A stretch of DNA of 22,123 bases from Candidatus Stahliibacteriota bacterium (GCA_030670605.1 DAOVBK010000001.1:1-22123), one strand, 5' to 3'; counted from the first letter of the stretch, positions 1 to 8,012 are shown. The notes: generated by a model not told the origin, from the sequence alone. Translations and numbers: made by a program.

Positions 1-40
1 TTGAATGTTTCCTAAATTTATTTAATAACATAATGTCTCC

Positions 41-871
41 TTATCCAAAACGTCCTGTTATATAATTTTCTGTGAGCTTTTCTTTTGGGGCTGTGAAAAG
101 CTTTGTTGTTTCGCCAAACTCGATCAATTTCCCCAGGTAGAGAAATCCAGTATAATCTGAAATTCTTGCTGCCTGCTGCAAGTTATGGGTAACAATAATG
201 ATTGTATATCTTTCTTTAAGTTTGGTCATCAAGTCTTCAATTTTTGCTGTAGAAATAGGATCAAGAGCAGAGCACGGTTCATCAAACAGGATGACTTCAG
301 GCTCAATTGCTAAAGCACGGGCAATACAGAGTCTTTGTTGCTGTCCACCGGAAAGAGAAAATGCTGAATCATGTAAACGGTCTTTTACCTCATCCCATAA
401 AGCAGCTGATTTTATAGCAGAAACAACTCTTTTTTCAATTTCTCTTTTATCTTTTATACCGTGTATTCTTAACCCAAATGCGGGATTTTCAATAATTGAT
501 TTGGGAAATGGATTCGGTTTCTGAAAGACCATCCCGACTTTCTTTCTGAGTTCATACGGTTCATAATTGGGATCATAAATATCAATATCATCCAAAATAA
601 TTTTTCCTGTAATTCGTGCTGAAGGTATAATGTCATTCATCCGATTTAAGCAGCGAATAAAGGTAGACTTTCCACAACCAGAGGGTCCAATGATCGCGGT
701 AATACTATTACATTTTATATTAAATGTTACATCCTTTAGAACATGATTTTTACCAAAAGAGACATTTAATTTTTTAATTTTAATGCGTGTGTTATTTTTA
801 TCGCATTTAAACGTAGTGTCTAATAACGCAGATATTATTTTTGGAGGATTGATATTTGCTACTTTTACCAT
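41..871 (-). CDS. pstB: Phosphate ABC transporter ATP-binding protein PstB (system 1)
   Basis: This is the cytoplasmic ATPase that powers phosphate import through PstC-PstA, normally as a homodimer. The 276-residue protein has every ABC motif: Walker [10 protein letters not shown] (residues 62-70), Q-loop Gln117 in VFQKPNPFP, signature LSGGQ (173-177), Walker B ending in DEP with catalytic Glu198, and switch His229 in VTHN. The RMND and [10 protein letters not shown] stretches are typical of PstB. About 30 residues precede the usual start of the fold, so the true start could be further in. The chosen ATG overlaps the end of pstA by 7 bp, as expected for a coupled operon. It is the last gene of the minus-strand pst operon visible here; any phoU partner would lie beyond base 1. 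Base composition is very AT-rich compared with the second pst system. Confidence 0.96.
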   Translation of the reverse strand: MVKVANINPPKIISALLDTTFKCDKNNTRIKIKKLNVSFGKNHVLKDVTFNIKCNSITAIIGPSGCGKSTFIRCLNRMNDIIPSARITGKIILDDIDIYDPNYEPYELRKKVGMVFQKPNPFPKSIIENPAFGLRIHGIKDKREIEKRVVSAIKSAALWDEVKDRLHDSAFSLSGGQQQRLCIARALAIEPEVILFDEPCSALDPISTAKIEDLMTKLKERYTIIIVTHNLQQAARISDYTGFLYLGKLIEFGETTKLFTAPKEKLTENYITGRFG

Positions 872-1776
872 AATTTTTTCTTCCTTGCTCTTGTTCTTAT
901 TATAATTGCAATAAGATCCAGTCCTAAGACTAAAAGGAGAAGGACTAAAGCAGAGCCATAGGCAATGGGAATTTGTTCTTTAGGATGTGTACCTTCTGTT
1001 ACTAATGCATAAATATGGTATGGAAGTGCTTGAACTTCAGATAAGATTGATTTGGGCAGTTTCCGGGAAAAGAAGGTTACTGCAGTAAAAAGTATTGGTG
1101 CGGTCTCTCCTGCTGCTCTGCCTATCCCTAAGATCGTACCTGTGAGAACGCCCGGAAGTGCCGCTGGTAAGACAATACCTCTAACTATTTGCCATTTTGT
1201 AGCACCAATACCATAGCCTGCTTCACGAAATGAGTCGGGTATAGATTTTAACGCTTCTACTGTTGTACTAATGATGACCGGCAAAATCATAATTGCCAGG
1301 GTCAGTGAACCGGATAAAAGGGAAACTCCGAAACCGAAAAACTTTACGAATATTGCCAAACCAAAAAGACCGAACACAATAGAAGGTACACCAGCAAGAT
1401 TGTTTATGCCCATTTTTATTATTCTCACTAATGTGTTGGCACCTGCATATTCATTTAAATATATCGCCGTAAGAATACCAAGCGGCAGAGCGAAAATAAC
1501 CGCTCCTAATGATAAATAGAATGTGCCGAGGATTGCTGGTAATATACCTCCTTGTGTCATTGCCTTTCTGGGCATGGCTGTTAAAAATTCGATATTTAAA
1601 ACGCCTGCGCCGCGTACGGCTATAAAGATCACAATTATGAAAAGGAAAAATATTGTTATAATGAGTGAAAGAAATAAAACAGAAATACCGATTTTTTGGA
1701 CTAATTTCCGGTGATTTGCATGCGATTTCATATTTAAGGGTATATTCAATGCTTGTGATATTGCGCGAGTTTCCAT
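865..1776 (-). CDS. pstA: Phosphate ABC transporter permease PstA (system 1)
   Basis: Inner-membrane permease subunit of the PstSCAB phosphate importer, 303 residues. Six hydrophobic segments are visible, the first at about residues 30-55. The cytoplasmic coupling (EAA) loop is canonical: [12 protein letters not shown] followed by [12 protein letters not shown], then the GRAAGETAP motif typical of PstA. The start ATG is only 2 bp after the pstC stop. A second Met at residue 16 (base 1731) is an alternative start. Its neighbours, pstC upstream and pstB downstream, give the standard pstSCAB order. The normal coupling loop contrasts with the altered one in the second PstA of this window (8846-9688). 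Confidence 0.96.
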   Translation of the reverse strand: METRAISQALNIPLNMKSHANHRKLVQKIGISVLFLSLIITIFFLFIIVIFIAVRGAGVLNIEFLTAMPRKAMTQGGILPAILGTFYLSLGAVIFALPLGILTAIYLNEYAGANTLVRIIKMGINNLAGVPSIVFGLFGLAIFVKFFGFGVSLLSGSLTLAIMILPVIISTTVEALKSIPDSFREAGYGIGATKWQIVRGIVLPAALPGVLTGTILGIGRAAGETAPILFTAVTFFSRKLPKSILSEVQALPYHIYALVTEGTHPKEQIPIAYGSALVLLLLVLGLDLIAIIIRTRARKKKLW

Positions 1777-1778
1777 GA

Positions 1779-2666
1779 TTATTTAATTGCTGCAAATTTT
1801 TTATGGAATTGGTAAGAAATTCGGTCGGCAATGAAATTGAAACATAATGTCATTATGAATAATACAATAGCAATGCCAAAAAGGGCATAATAATGTTCGC
1901 TGCCCATTACAGTTTCTGCCATTTCAGAAGCAATTGTTGAAGTCATTGCCCGCACTGGTTTTAGAAAAGAAAAAGCAATTCTTGTTGCACCACCAGCAAT
2001 CATAAGAATAGCCATTGTTTCTCCGATTGCCCGGCCAATCCCTAAAATTAAAGCCGTAGAAATACCTGAAGCTGCGGCCGGCAATGTAATCTTAGTCATT
2101 GTCTCCCATTTGGTTGCTCCAACAGCAAGAGCTGCTTCTTTATATTCTTTCGGGATTGAAGAGAGTGCATCTTCCACAATACTGGTTACTGTAGGCAAAA
2201 CCATTATCCCCAAAATAATTGCGGCAGAGAATGCAGTAAGCCCAATCGGTAAATTAAATAGCTTCTGAACAATTGGGGCTATTAACAACACACCGAAAAG
2301 TCCATAGACAACCGAAGGGATACACGCAAGGAGTTCAACAATCGGCTTCATTATCTCCTTGAGCCAAAAAGGAGCAACTTCAGCTATGTATAAGGCACTG
2401 AGGATACCAAGAGGTGCAGCAAAAATTAATGCTCCGAGCGTGATGATAAGTGAACCGTAAATCATCGGGAGGATTCCAAATTCAGCATATTCGTGTGTTG
2501 GATACCAATGTGTGCCAAATAAAAATTCTCCAATACCTACATACTTTAATATGGGTAGCCCTTGCGTAAATAGAACAATAACAATACCGGCAAGAAATAC
2601 AAGTGAACTTAAGGCGCAGAATAGTAGTATTGACTTGACGATTAATTCTCTTAGTTTTCTGTTCAT
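1779..2666 (-). CDS. pstC: Phosphate ABC transporter permease PstC (system 1)
   Basis: Inner-membrane permease partner of PstA, 295 residues from the chosen start. It has the PstC landmarks: LACIPSVVYGLFG, the coupling loop KEAALAVGATKWETM, and GRAIGETMAILMIAGGA. The frame stays open to 2714, but the extra 16 residues are charged and unlike a PstC N-terminus, and that upstream ATG would lie inside the left arm of a long inverted repeat. I therefore place the start at the ATG at 2664-2666 (MNRKLREL). The gap to pstS is 140 bp, unusually long for this operon, and is filled by the inverted repeat at 2696-2797. This suggests pstS and pstCAB are expressed at different levels from one transcript. 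Confidence 0.94.
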   Translation of the reverse strand: MNRKLRELIVKSILLFCALSSLVFLAGIVIVLFTQGLPILKYVGIGEFLFGTHWYPTHEYAEFGILPMIYGSLIITLGALIFAAPLGILSALYIAEVAPFWLKEIMKPIVELLACIPSVVYGLFGVLLIAPIVQKLFNLPIGLTAFSAAIILGIMVLPTVTSIVEDALSSIPKEYKEAALAVGATKWETMTKITLPAAASGISTALILGIGRAIGETMAILMIAGGATRIAFSFLKPVRAMTSTIASEMAETVMGSEHYYALFGIAIVLFIMTLCFNFIADRISYQFHKKFAAIK

Positions 2667-2695
2667 GTTCAGGCAATCTTCTTTCTTTTTATGTG

Positions 2696-2797
2696 ATGGT
2701 AAAGCCTCCCCCACGGTTCAAATTAGATACAAAAGCTCTTTGCCTTAACAATAGCTGTTCTATTTTGTACATATCACCGTGGGGAAGACTTTACCAT
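2696..2797 (-). repeat. Long inverted repeat between pstS and pstC
   Basis: Arms at 2696-2717 and 2776-2797 are complementary over 22 bp with two non-Watson-Crick positions, both of which can be G-U pairs in the minus-strand RNA. They enclose about 58 nt. The arm core is GGTAAAG, a pyrimidine stretch, then CCCCACGGT. The repeat fills most of the pstS-pstC gap. In mRNA it would fold into a long stem that could protect the upstream porin-pstS message or limit read-through into pstCAB. It lacks a following T-run, so it is not a simple intrinsic terminator. A small non-autonomous mobile element is the alternative; no target-site duplication is evident. Confidence 0.7.
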
Positions 2798-2806
2798 TAT
2801 CTCTAT

Positions 2807-3601
2807 TTATTTAACTGGTACAAAACCAGCTTCGTGAACGATTTTCTGTCCTTGTTTTGACATTATGAAATCGATAAAATCCTTGGCTAAACCACCTGGT
2901 GAACCATTTGTGTACATAAAGAGTGGTCGGGCAAGTGGATAAGTTTCATTCCTTACAGTCTCTTCTGAAGGTATTACACCATCAACCTTTAATGCCTTGA
3001 CCTCGTCACTCAAATAGCCAAGTCCAACATAACCAATCGCACCAGGTGTCTGGGCAACAATTCTGGCGACTTCAAGATTTGATACGAGCATAAGTGCACC
3101 ATCAGTCACCTTTGCTTTATTTAATGCCAGCTTATTAAAAGTCTCAAAGGTTCCTGACGCCGCATCGCGCGAAATCACGACAATTGTTCCAGAGCCTCTA
3201 CCAATTTTATCCCAACGGGGAACTTCACCAGTGTAGATTTTTTTCAAATCTTCTTTTGATATTTCACTTAAGGGATTATCAAGATGAACAATAACAGCAA
3301 TGCCATCACGGGCAATGATATTAGCAACAGGATTCACGCCTTTTTCTCGAGCTTTCTTTATTTCTTTTGTCTTCATGGGTCTTGAGGCATCTGCAATATC
3401 TGTTGCTCTATCAATAAGTGCCGCAATTCCTGTCCCTGAACCTCCGCCACGGACTGTAATGTCAGCTTCAGGATTGTTATCCATATACACTTCTGCAGCG
3501 TACTGTGCTATTGGAAGCACTGTTGTTGAACCCTGGATTGTTAGTTTCTGGGCAAAAAGCCCAGCCGATAATATGAGACTGAGGGCAATTATTTTCTTCA
3601 T
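2807..3601 (-). CDS. pstS: Periplasmic phosphate-binding protein PstS (system 1, soluble form)
   Basis: Captures phosphate in the periplasm and delivers it to PstC-PstA. The 264-residue precursor starts with a Sec signal peptide (MKKIIALSLILSAGLFA) that has no lipobox cysteine, so the mature protein should be soluble. Phosphate-binding loops are present: GSTTVLPI near the mature N-terminus, GGGSGTGI, and SRDAASGTFETF in the middle. The protein ends in the typical GFVPV. A good ribosome-binding site (AAAGGAGT) lies just before the ATG, in the 13-bp gap after the porin gene. It is cotranscribed with the porin behind the Pho-box array at 4621-4675. The second PstS in this window is a lipoprotein, so the two systems capture phosphate differently. 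Confidence 0.96.
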   Translation of the reverse strand: MKKIIALSLILSAGLFAQKLTIQGSTTVLPIAQYAAEVYMDNNPEADITVRGGGSGTGIAALIDRATDIADASRPMKTKEIKKAREKGVNPVANIIARDGIAVIVHLDNPLSEISKEDLKKIYTGEVPRWDKIGRGSGTIVVISRDAASGTFETFNKLALNKAKVTDGALMLVSNLEVARIVAQTPGAIGYVGLGYLSDEVKALKVDGVIPSEETVRNETYPLARPLFMYTNGSPGGLAKDFIDFIMSKQGQKIVHEAGFVPVK

Positions 3602-3614
3602 TTTTACTCCTTTT

Positions 3615-4589
3615 TCAATAAGAATACTTGAACTGCACCATTACCTTATCCGAAGAATCTCTGTCGTCTTCATACATCTTTATCTGATAATTAACCTGGG
3701 TTAAGAGAGTATTAGAGATTTTATAATTAAAACCGCCAATAACTCTATTATGTGCATCATCATCAGTATCAATATCTTTGTCGAAGTAATCATATCTGCC
3801 AAGAATACTGGAATTTTTATTAATGGCAATTTCTCCAAACCCTGTATAACCCATTCCTTTTATTTCATCATCCTCTGTTCCAAGATATTCTGCGATCAAT
3901 GTCACTGGTCCGTATTTGATTTGCAAGAGTCCGGCGTATCTGTTCTGATCGATCTGTGTAATAATAGTATCTCCAACCGGCTGTTCAGCCATCCAGTAAG
4001 AACCTTTGAGCATAACCCCAGGTATGGGTATAAATGCTAAATTGCCACAGATCGCCTTATTTGTGTTATTTTCTACATGCGTATAACCATTTCCATTAAA
4101 GACCTGAACAGCAAACTCACCATATCCACCTGGCAATAGTCCGTAGAAACCCAGACCTAAATCCGCACTGTTTGTCTTTTTTTCCACCTCTTCTAAATTC
4201 TTCTCGATTACTGGATATTTCCAGATATCCATCATTCCAAAATAGACCTTTTGCAGACCAATCATTAATTTTGCATCCGGTATGTATTCACCGACATAGG
4301 GAAGTTTCCAGTCTGCCTGGGCATACTTCAGTCTGACACGCCAGTCTGATTTATTTGTCGCACCACTCTTCTGAGCAATGTCTATGGTTCCTTTAAAAGA
4401 AACCGGTTTGGTTTTTGTCTTCCATCGGATATAGCCGCGTTCGATTGAGAAATAGTGTTCATTCTCATCGACCTCAGGTGTTGTTGGGTTCTCAAAGGTA
4501 TAGCGTGCCCAAAAATAGCCGTAGATATCGGCATTTGCATACCCGAAGCCAATCACTCCCGCACACAGCAGCAATAAAACGTATTTCAT
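3615..4589 (-). CDS. Outer-membrane beta-barrel porin in the pst operon, probably for phosphate
   Basis: A 324-residue protein with a cleavable signal peptide (MKYVLLLLCAGVIGFGYA). The rest alternates polar and hydrophobic residues as in transmembrane beta-strands (for example VMLKGSYWMAEQP and HNRVIGGFNYKISNTLLTQ) and ends in VQFKYSY, an aromatic C-terminus typical of proteins inserted by the BAM machinery. It broadly resembles phosphate/pyrophosphate-selective porins (OprO/OprP-type), but I cannot confirm that family by eye. It lies first in the pst operon, directly behind the Pho-box array and 13 bp ahead of pstS. The inference is that it admits phosphate through the outer membrane under starvation. 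A strong RBS (AAAGGAGG) precedes the ATG. Confidence 0.8.
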   Translation of the reverse strand: MKYVLLLLCAGVIGFGYANADIYGYFWARYTFENPTTPEVDENEHYFSIERGYIRWKTKTKPVSFKGTIDIAQKSGATNKSDWRVRLKYAQADWKLPYVGEYIPDAKLMIGLQKVYFGMMDIWKYPVIEKNLEEVEKKTNSADLGLGFYGLLPGGYGEFAVQVFNGNGYTHVENNTNKAICGNLAFIPIPGVMLKGSYWMAEQPVGDTIITQIDQNRYAGLLQIKYGPVTLIAEYLGTEDDEIKGMGYTGFGEIAINKNSSILGRYDYFDKDIDTDDDAHNRVIGGFNYKISNTLLTQVNYQIKMYEDDRDSSDKVMVQFKYSY

Positions 4590-4610
4590 AGAACAACCTC
4601 CTTTGTGGGA

Positions 4611-4616
4611 ATATTA
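4611..4616 (-). promoter_or_regulatory. Probable -10 element of the porin-pst promoter
   Basis: Read on the minus strand this is TAATAT, about 22 bases before the porin ATG. At a 16-bp spacing the -35 hexamer would read TTACAC, a poor match, and would fall inside the Pho-box array. This is the layout of an activator-dependent promoter in which PhoB replaces the -35 contact. Confidence 0.5.
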
Positions 4617-4620
4617 CACG

Positions 4621-4675
4621 TGTTAGATTAAGGTGTAATTAAGGTATGGTTAAGATACGGTTAACCGGAGGGTAA
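4621..4675 (-). promoter_or_regulatory. Five-unit tandem 11-bp Pho-box-like array upstream of porin-pst
   Basis: On the minus strand the region reads as five consecutive 11-mers: TTACCCTCCGG, TTAACCGTATC, TTAACCATACC, TTAATTACACC and TTAATCTAACA. The TTAA (once TTAC) core recurs exactly every 11 bp. PhoB/PhoP-family regulators bind direct repeats with an 11-bp period, and Bacillus PhoP boxes are TTAACA-like. The array lies between the phoR stop and the porin start and ends 4 bp before the probable -10. Binding by the PhoB encoded at 6411-7091 is inferred. Confidence 0.8.
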
Positions 4676-4683
4676 CCTAAAAA

Positions 4684-6414
4684 CTAACGTAATTTTGGGA
4701 TAATTATGGTGAATGTTGACCCTCTATTGACCATGCTGGAGACTTCAATGGTGCCATTGTGAGATTGGACAATATGTTTCACAATCGAAAGACCAAGCCC
4801 AGTACCTCCCATTTTCCGGGAGCGGGACTTGTCGACAACATAGAAGCGTTCAAAAATCCTGGACAGGTGCTCTGCTGGTATGCCAACACCCGTGTCTGTA
4901 AGCTCTATTTTCACCGAGGAATCGTAGGGCTCAATAGTCAGCCGGATTTCACCTTTTTCCGTGTATTTTACTGCATTATCAATAAGATTAATAAACATCT
5001 GCTCGAGCTTGAAAGGGTCAGCGGTGATCGAGGACACATCGTGTGCAATGTTGATTTTGAACACAATCCCTTTCTCTTGCAGTCTGTGTTCAAAGAGCTT
5101 GTGGATTGTCTTGAGTAACTCCTTGAGATTGACATCCTCAATTTCGATTTTTTCTGTTTCTTCCAATTCAGACAACATCTGTAAATCCTGAACAATATTG
5201 ATAAGTCGGTCAGTGTGTTTTTTTATAATACTGAGATAACGTTTGCCCTTTGTTTTCTCTTCGTGCTCCATGGTTTCGACAAAACCCTTGATAGCGGTCA
5301 GGGGTGTTCTCAATTCATGTGAGACATTGAGGATGAAATCTTTCTTCATTGAAGCGAGACCCAGAAGCTCTGTGATGTCGTGGAATGTCAACACTGTTTG
5401 CTCTGCTGTACTGAGATGGGTGGCGCTGCATACGAAATTTCTGTTGTTGATATGCAGTTCATCACGCACGACTGTATTTTCTTCATGAAGCACTCTGTCA
5501 ACGAGTTGTCCCAATTGTGGTGTCCGTATCGTCTCCCAGTAGTGCTTTCCTTCGGCACACGGTGCATCAACCATTTTTCTCAAGCTCTCGTTGCAGAGCA
5601 CAATTTTGCCCTGCTTGTCCAGCACAAGTACACCCTCTTGGATGGATGCAATAATCGTGTTGAGTGCATCTTTTTCTAAGGACAATTCACTAATGAGCGT
5701 TTTAATCTGAAATATCATATCGTTAAAACTGTCTGCAAGCTGCCTCAGTTCATCCTTTCTTTTGAATAGAACTGCAACATCGAAGTCGCCCGTTGCGACC
5801 CTCCGCGATGCGCGAACCAATTCTCGTATGGGCTTTGATAGATTCCTTGAGAAAAGAGCGGCTAGTGCCAATGATGCGACCCCGACGATGATGCAGATAA
5901 ACAGTAGCCGTGTTGTGAGTTGATTCAATAGTATGTTGATGTCATGGAGAAAGAGACTTGTTCTGACGATGCCGATGACTATCCCATCTTTCTCTACCGG
6001 GATGGCGACATACAGCATCTCTTGCTTCACTGTTCTGCTAAACCGTATCGATCTTCCAACCTCATGGTCTAAGGCTTGCATGACCTCGAGCCGTCTTCTA
6101 TGGTTTTCCATCTGCTTCGGGTCTTTTTCAGAGTCTGCAAGGACAACCCCATCAGGCGCCATAATCGTTATCCGCGTGCCGATTTCTGCCCCAAGTTTCT
6201 TCACGAGCGCATCCAACGAATCTGGTTCATTTTGTACAATGAGTGGTGTGGTCTTCAGCAGGAGAGCTGTGCCCAGATTTTGTAGATCGTTACTCAAAGT
6301 TTCTATATAATGGTTTCTGATTGTGGTGAAAGAGAAGAACAGTATCAGAACCAAAAGTAGCACAGTTATGAGCACATAACCAAGGAACGATTTGAAAAAG
6401 ACGTTGGTTCTCAT
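4684..6414 (-). CDS. phoR: Phosphate-regulon sensor histidine kinase PhoR
   Basis: Membrane sensor kinase, 576 residues. Visible order: TM helix at about 9-31, a periplasmic sensor region of about 130 residues, a second TM helix (about 165-188), a HAMP linker (about 190-240), a PAS domain (about 250-350), then a HisKA domain with phospho-acceptor His366 in NVSHELRTPLTA. The ATPase domain follows, with N-box residues 476-480 (NLIDN), DTGVGIP (507-513) and GTGLGL (537-542). All catalytic motifs are intact. The large periplasmic domain is longer than the minimal one of E. coli PhoR and resembles the Bacillus-type arrangement. The start ATG overlaps the phoB stop as ATGA, so the pair is translationally coupled. 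Its position between the two pst operons supports the phosphate role, although direct sensing of phosphate is not implied. Confidence 0.92.
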   Translation of the reverse strand: MRTNVFFKSFLGYVLITVLLLVLILFFSFTTIRNHYIETLSNDLQNLGTALLLKTTPLIVQNEPDSLDALVKKLGAEIGTRITIMAPDGVVLADSEKDPKQMENHRRRLEVMQALDHEVGRSIRFSRTVKQEMLYVAIPVEKDGIVIGIVRTSLFLHDINILLNQLTTRLLFICIIVGVASLALAALFSRNLSKPIRELVRASRRVATGDFDVAVLFKRKDELRQLADSFNDMIFQIKTLISELSLEKDALNTIIASIQEGVLVLDKQGKIVLCNESLRKMVDAPCAEGKHYWETIRTPQLGQLVDRVLHEENTVVRDELHINNRNFVCSATHLSTAEQTVLTFHDITELLGLASMKKDFILNVSHELRTPLTAIKGFVETMEHEEKTKGKRYLSIIKKHTDRLINIVQDLQMLSELEETEKIEIEDVNLKELLKTIHKLFEHRLQEKGIVFKINIAHDVSSITADPFKLEQMFINLIDNAVKYTEKGEIRLTIEPYDSSVKIELTDTGVGIPAEHLSRIFERFYVVDKSRSRKMGGTGLGLSIVKHIVQSHNGTIEVSSMVNRGSTFTIIIPKLR

Positions 6415-7091
6415 TCTTTAAGCGTGTATCCGATACCGCGGATATTCTTGATGAATGTACCTGCTTCGCCGAGTTTTTCTCTCAAGTGTTTGATGTGTAC
6501 ATCCACGGTCCTATCCACGACGATTTTGTTTTCTCCCCACAGGCCATCGAGGATCTGCTGTCGTGAAAAGACCCAGCCCTTTTTTCCCGCAAGGATTTTG
6601 AGAATTCTGAATTCGGTGGTCGTTAAATCAATTTTCTTATTTCGTACACGCACGTCAAATTTATCGAAATCAATCGACAGAATATCCCCCACGGTTATGT
6701 ACTGTGTTTCTGCCGTGTGTTCACGTCTGCGCAAAACTGCTTTTATCCGGGCAATGAGCTCACGAGGCGAGAATGGTTTGGTTACATAATCGTCCGCCCC
6801 GAGTTCCAACCCGACAATTTTGTCTGTCTCCTCGGTTTTTGCGGTCAGCATAATAATGGGGATGGTTGAATACTCCTCTTTTTTCTTCAGATATTTGCAG
6901 ATGTCCATGCCATCTGCATCCGGCAGCATGAGGTCGAGCACAATGAGGTCGGGCTTCTTTCCCGGGAGTGATTTTAGGAAGGTCTCACCATCAAGGAATT
7001 CAGCAACATCAAAGTGAGCTCTTTTTAGGTGTATTGAAACAAGTTCTAAGATATCAGGTTCGTCGTCAACAACCGCGACCAGTTTGTTCAT
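6411..7091 (-). CDS. phoB: Phosphate-regulon response regulator PhoB
   Basis: DNA-binding response regulator of the OmpR/PhoB family, 226 residues. The receiver domain has the acidic pocket (DDEPD, residues 9-13), phospho-acceptor Asp53 in VLDLMLPDADG and the conserved Lys105 in TKPFSPREL. A winged-helix domain follows from about residue 130 (TTTEFRILKILA, then RTVDVHIKHLREKL and IRGIGYTL at the end). After phosphorylation by PhoR it should bind tandem 11-bp repeats such as the array at 4621-4675. An RBS (GGAGGG) lies 8 bp before the ATG. Its promoter (7120-7147) is divergent from that of pstS2. Confidence 0.95.
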   Translation of the reverse strand: MNKLVAVVDDEPDILELVSIHLKRAHFDVAEFLDGETFLKSLPGKKPDLIVLDLMLPDADGMDICKYLKKKEEYSTIPIIMLTAKTEETDKIVGLELGADDYVTKPFSPRELIARIKAVLRRREHTAETQYITVGDILSIDFDKFDVRVRNKKIDLTTTEFRILKILAGKKGWVFSRQQILDGLWGENKIVVDRTVDVHIKHLREKLGEAGTFIKNIRGIGYTLKE

Positions 7092-7111
7092 AGAATTGTA
7101 TCCCTCCGTTT

Positions 7112-7140
7112 GCCTTTATATTATGTGAATATACAAAGGC
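7112..7140. promoter_or_regulatory. Imperfect inverted repeat over the phoB promoter
   Basis: GCCTTTATATT (7112-7122) is mirrored by AATATACAAAGGC (7128-7140), with one gap in the pairing. The dyad covers the -10 of the phoB promoter and the predicted transcription start, so it could be an operator or a hairpin in the phoB leader. No known regulator is recognised. Confidence 0.4.
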
Positions 7141-7147
7141 AAGTCAA
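7120..7147 (-). promoter_or_regulatory. Promoter of phoBR
   Basis: On the minus strand -35 TTGACT (7142-7147) and -10 CATAAT (7120-7125) are separated by 16 bp. The predicted start near 7113 leaves a leader of about 20 nt that contains the GGAGGG ribosome-binding site of phoB. Confidence 0.65.
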
Positions 7148-7159
7148 GAGTAATACATG

Positions 7160-7171
7160 TAACAGCTGTTA
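7160..7171. promoter_or_regulatory. Perfect 12-bp palindrome between divergent phoB and pstS2 promoters
   Basis: TAACAGCTGTTA is fully self-complementary and lies 13 bp outside the phoB -35 and 11 bp outside the pstS2 -35. Placed this way it could be an operator for a dimeric regulator acting on both promoters. No tandem 11-bp Pho repeats like those at 4621-4675 are apparent here. Confidence 0.45.
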
Positions 7172-7181
7172 TACTAATTAG

Positions 7182-7209
7182 TTGACGTACGGTGTTTTCT
7201 GCATATAAT
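7182..7209 (+). promoter_or_regulatory. Promoter of the second pst operon (pstS2)
   Basis: -35 TTGACG (7182-7187), 16-bp spacer, -10 TATAAT (7204-7209). The predicted transcription start near 7216 falls between two in-frame GTG codons (7213 and 7219), so the mRNA would have essentially no leader. The strong hexamers suggest appreciable basal activity, unlike the activator-type porin promoter. Confidence 0.75.
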
Positions 7210-7218
7210 TGCGTGACC

Positions 7219-8010
7219 GTGCGTTACCTCACGATACTGTGTCTGCTTTCCCTTGTAACCTGTTCCCAGAGAAAAGGTGGTATTATCATTGCCGGCTCGA
7301 CCTCAGTGCAGCCCTTTATTGAAAAAGTAGCTGAGCACTTCATGGAGGAACACCCTGAGATTGTTGTTAATGTACAGGGCGGTGGTTCCACCGCTGGAAT
7401 CTATGCAACATTCAACGGCACCTGTGATATTGGAACATCATCGAGAAACCTGAGAGTAAGTGAGCGCGGTCTGAAGATTATTCTTATCGCGGTTGATGGG
7501 ATTGCGGTGATTGTGCACCGGGATAATCCGGTTGATGATTTGAGTATCGATGAGGTGAGAGGGATTTTTTCTGAGCGTATCACGAATTGGGTAGAGCTTG
7601 GTGGAGAGGATAAAACAATCATTCCCGTGACCCGAGAAGAAGGTTCAGGTACACGGGGGTCTTTTGAGGATATGATTATGGGCGATGCTGTGATCAGTGA
7701 TGCGTGTCTGGTTCAGGACTCAAATGGTGCGGTACGGGAAATCATTGCGACGACACAGCAAGGAATTGGCTACATTTCTGTCGGACTTATTGATGAACGC
7801 GAAAAGGCACTCGCTATCAATGGCGTAAGACCGACATTAGTTAATCTCATGACGCAAGAGTACCGGTTTTCACGGCCATTCTTGTGTCTCTTACGGGAAG
7901 AACCAGAGGGTAATACAAAGATCTTTCTTGAATATGTCCTCTCCAAGAAAGGACAGGATATTCTTAAAGACGGCGGTCTTATTCCTGCCGCAGAAATCCA
8001 AGACGATTGA
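7219..8010 (+). CDS. pstS: Phosphate-binding lipoprotein PstS (system 2)
   Basis: Second phosphate-binding protein, 263 residues from the chosen start. A short signal sequence ends in a lipobox (SLVTC, with the Cys at residue 15 by this start), so it should be membrane-anchored, unlike the soluble PstS at 2807-3601. Binding loops are present: GSTSVQPFIEKV, GGGSTAGIYAT and TREEGSGTRGSFEDM. The frame is open from 7192, but that part overlaps the promoter -10 (7204-7209) and cannot be in the transcript. GTG at 7213 or 7219 remains, and 7219 lies after the predicted transcription start. No Shine-Dalgarno precedes either, so translation is probably leaderless. It heads the operon pstS2-pstC2-pstA2-pstB-pstB-phoU. 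Confidence 0.92.
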   Translation: MRYLTILCLLSLVTCSQRKGGIIIAGSTSVQPFIEKVAEHFMEEHPEIVVNVQGGGSTAGIYATFNGTCDIGTSSRNLRVSERGLKIILIAVDGIAVIVHRDNPVDDLSIDEVRGIFSERITNWVELGGEDKTIIPVTREEGSGTRGSFEDMIMGDAVISDACLVQDSNGAVREIIATTQQGIGYISVGLIDEREKALAINGVRPTLVNLMTQEYRFSRPFLCLLREEPEGNTKIFLEYVLSKKGQDILKDGGLIPAAEIQDD

Positions 8011-8012
8011 GA

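Noticed and set aside
2667..2714. N-terminal extension of PstC (system 1) to 2714
   Set aside because: The added residues are charged and unlike the family, and the start would lie inside the inverted-repeat arm; the ATG at 2666 fits better.
7126..7187. Pho-box array upstream of pstS2/phoB
   Set aside because: TTAA/TAACA-like words occur but not at 11-bp spacing; the only clear structure is a palindrome.
7192..7212. Start of the second pstS at the GTG at 7192
   Set aside because: This codon lies upstream of, and the frame runs through, the TATAAT -10 element at 7204-7209, so it would not be transcribed from that promoter.
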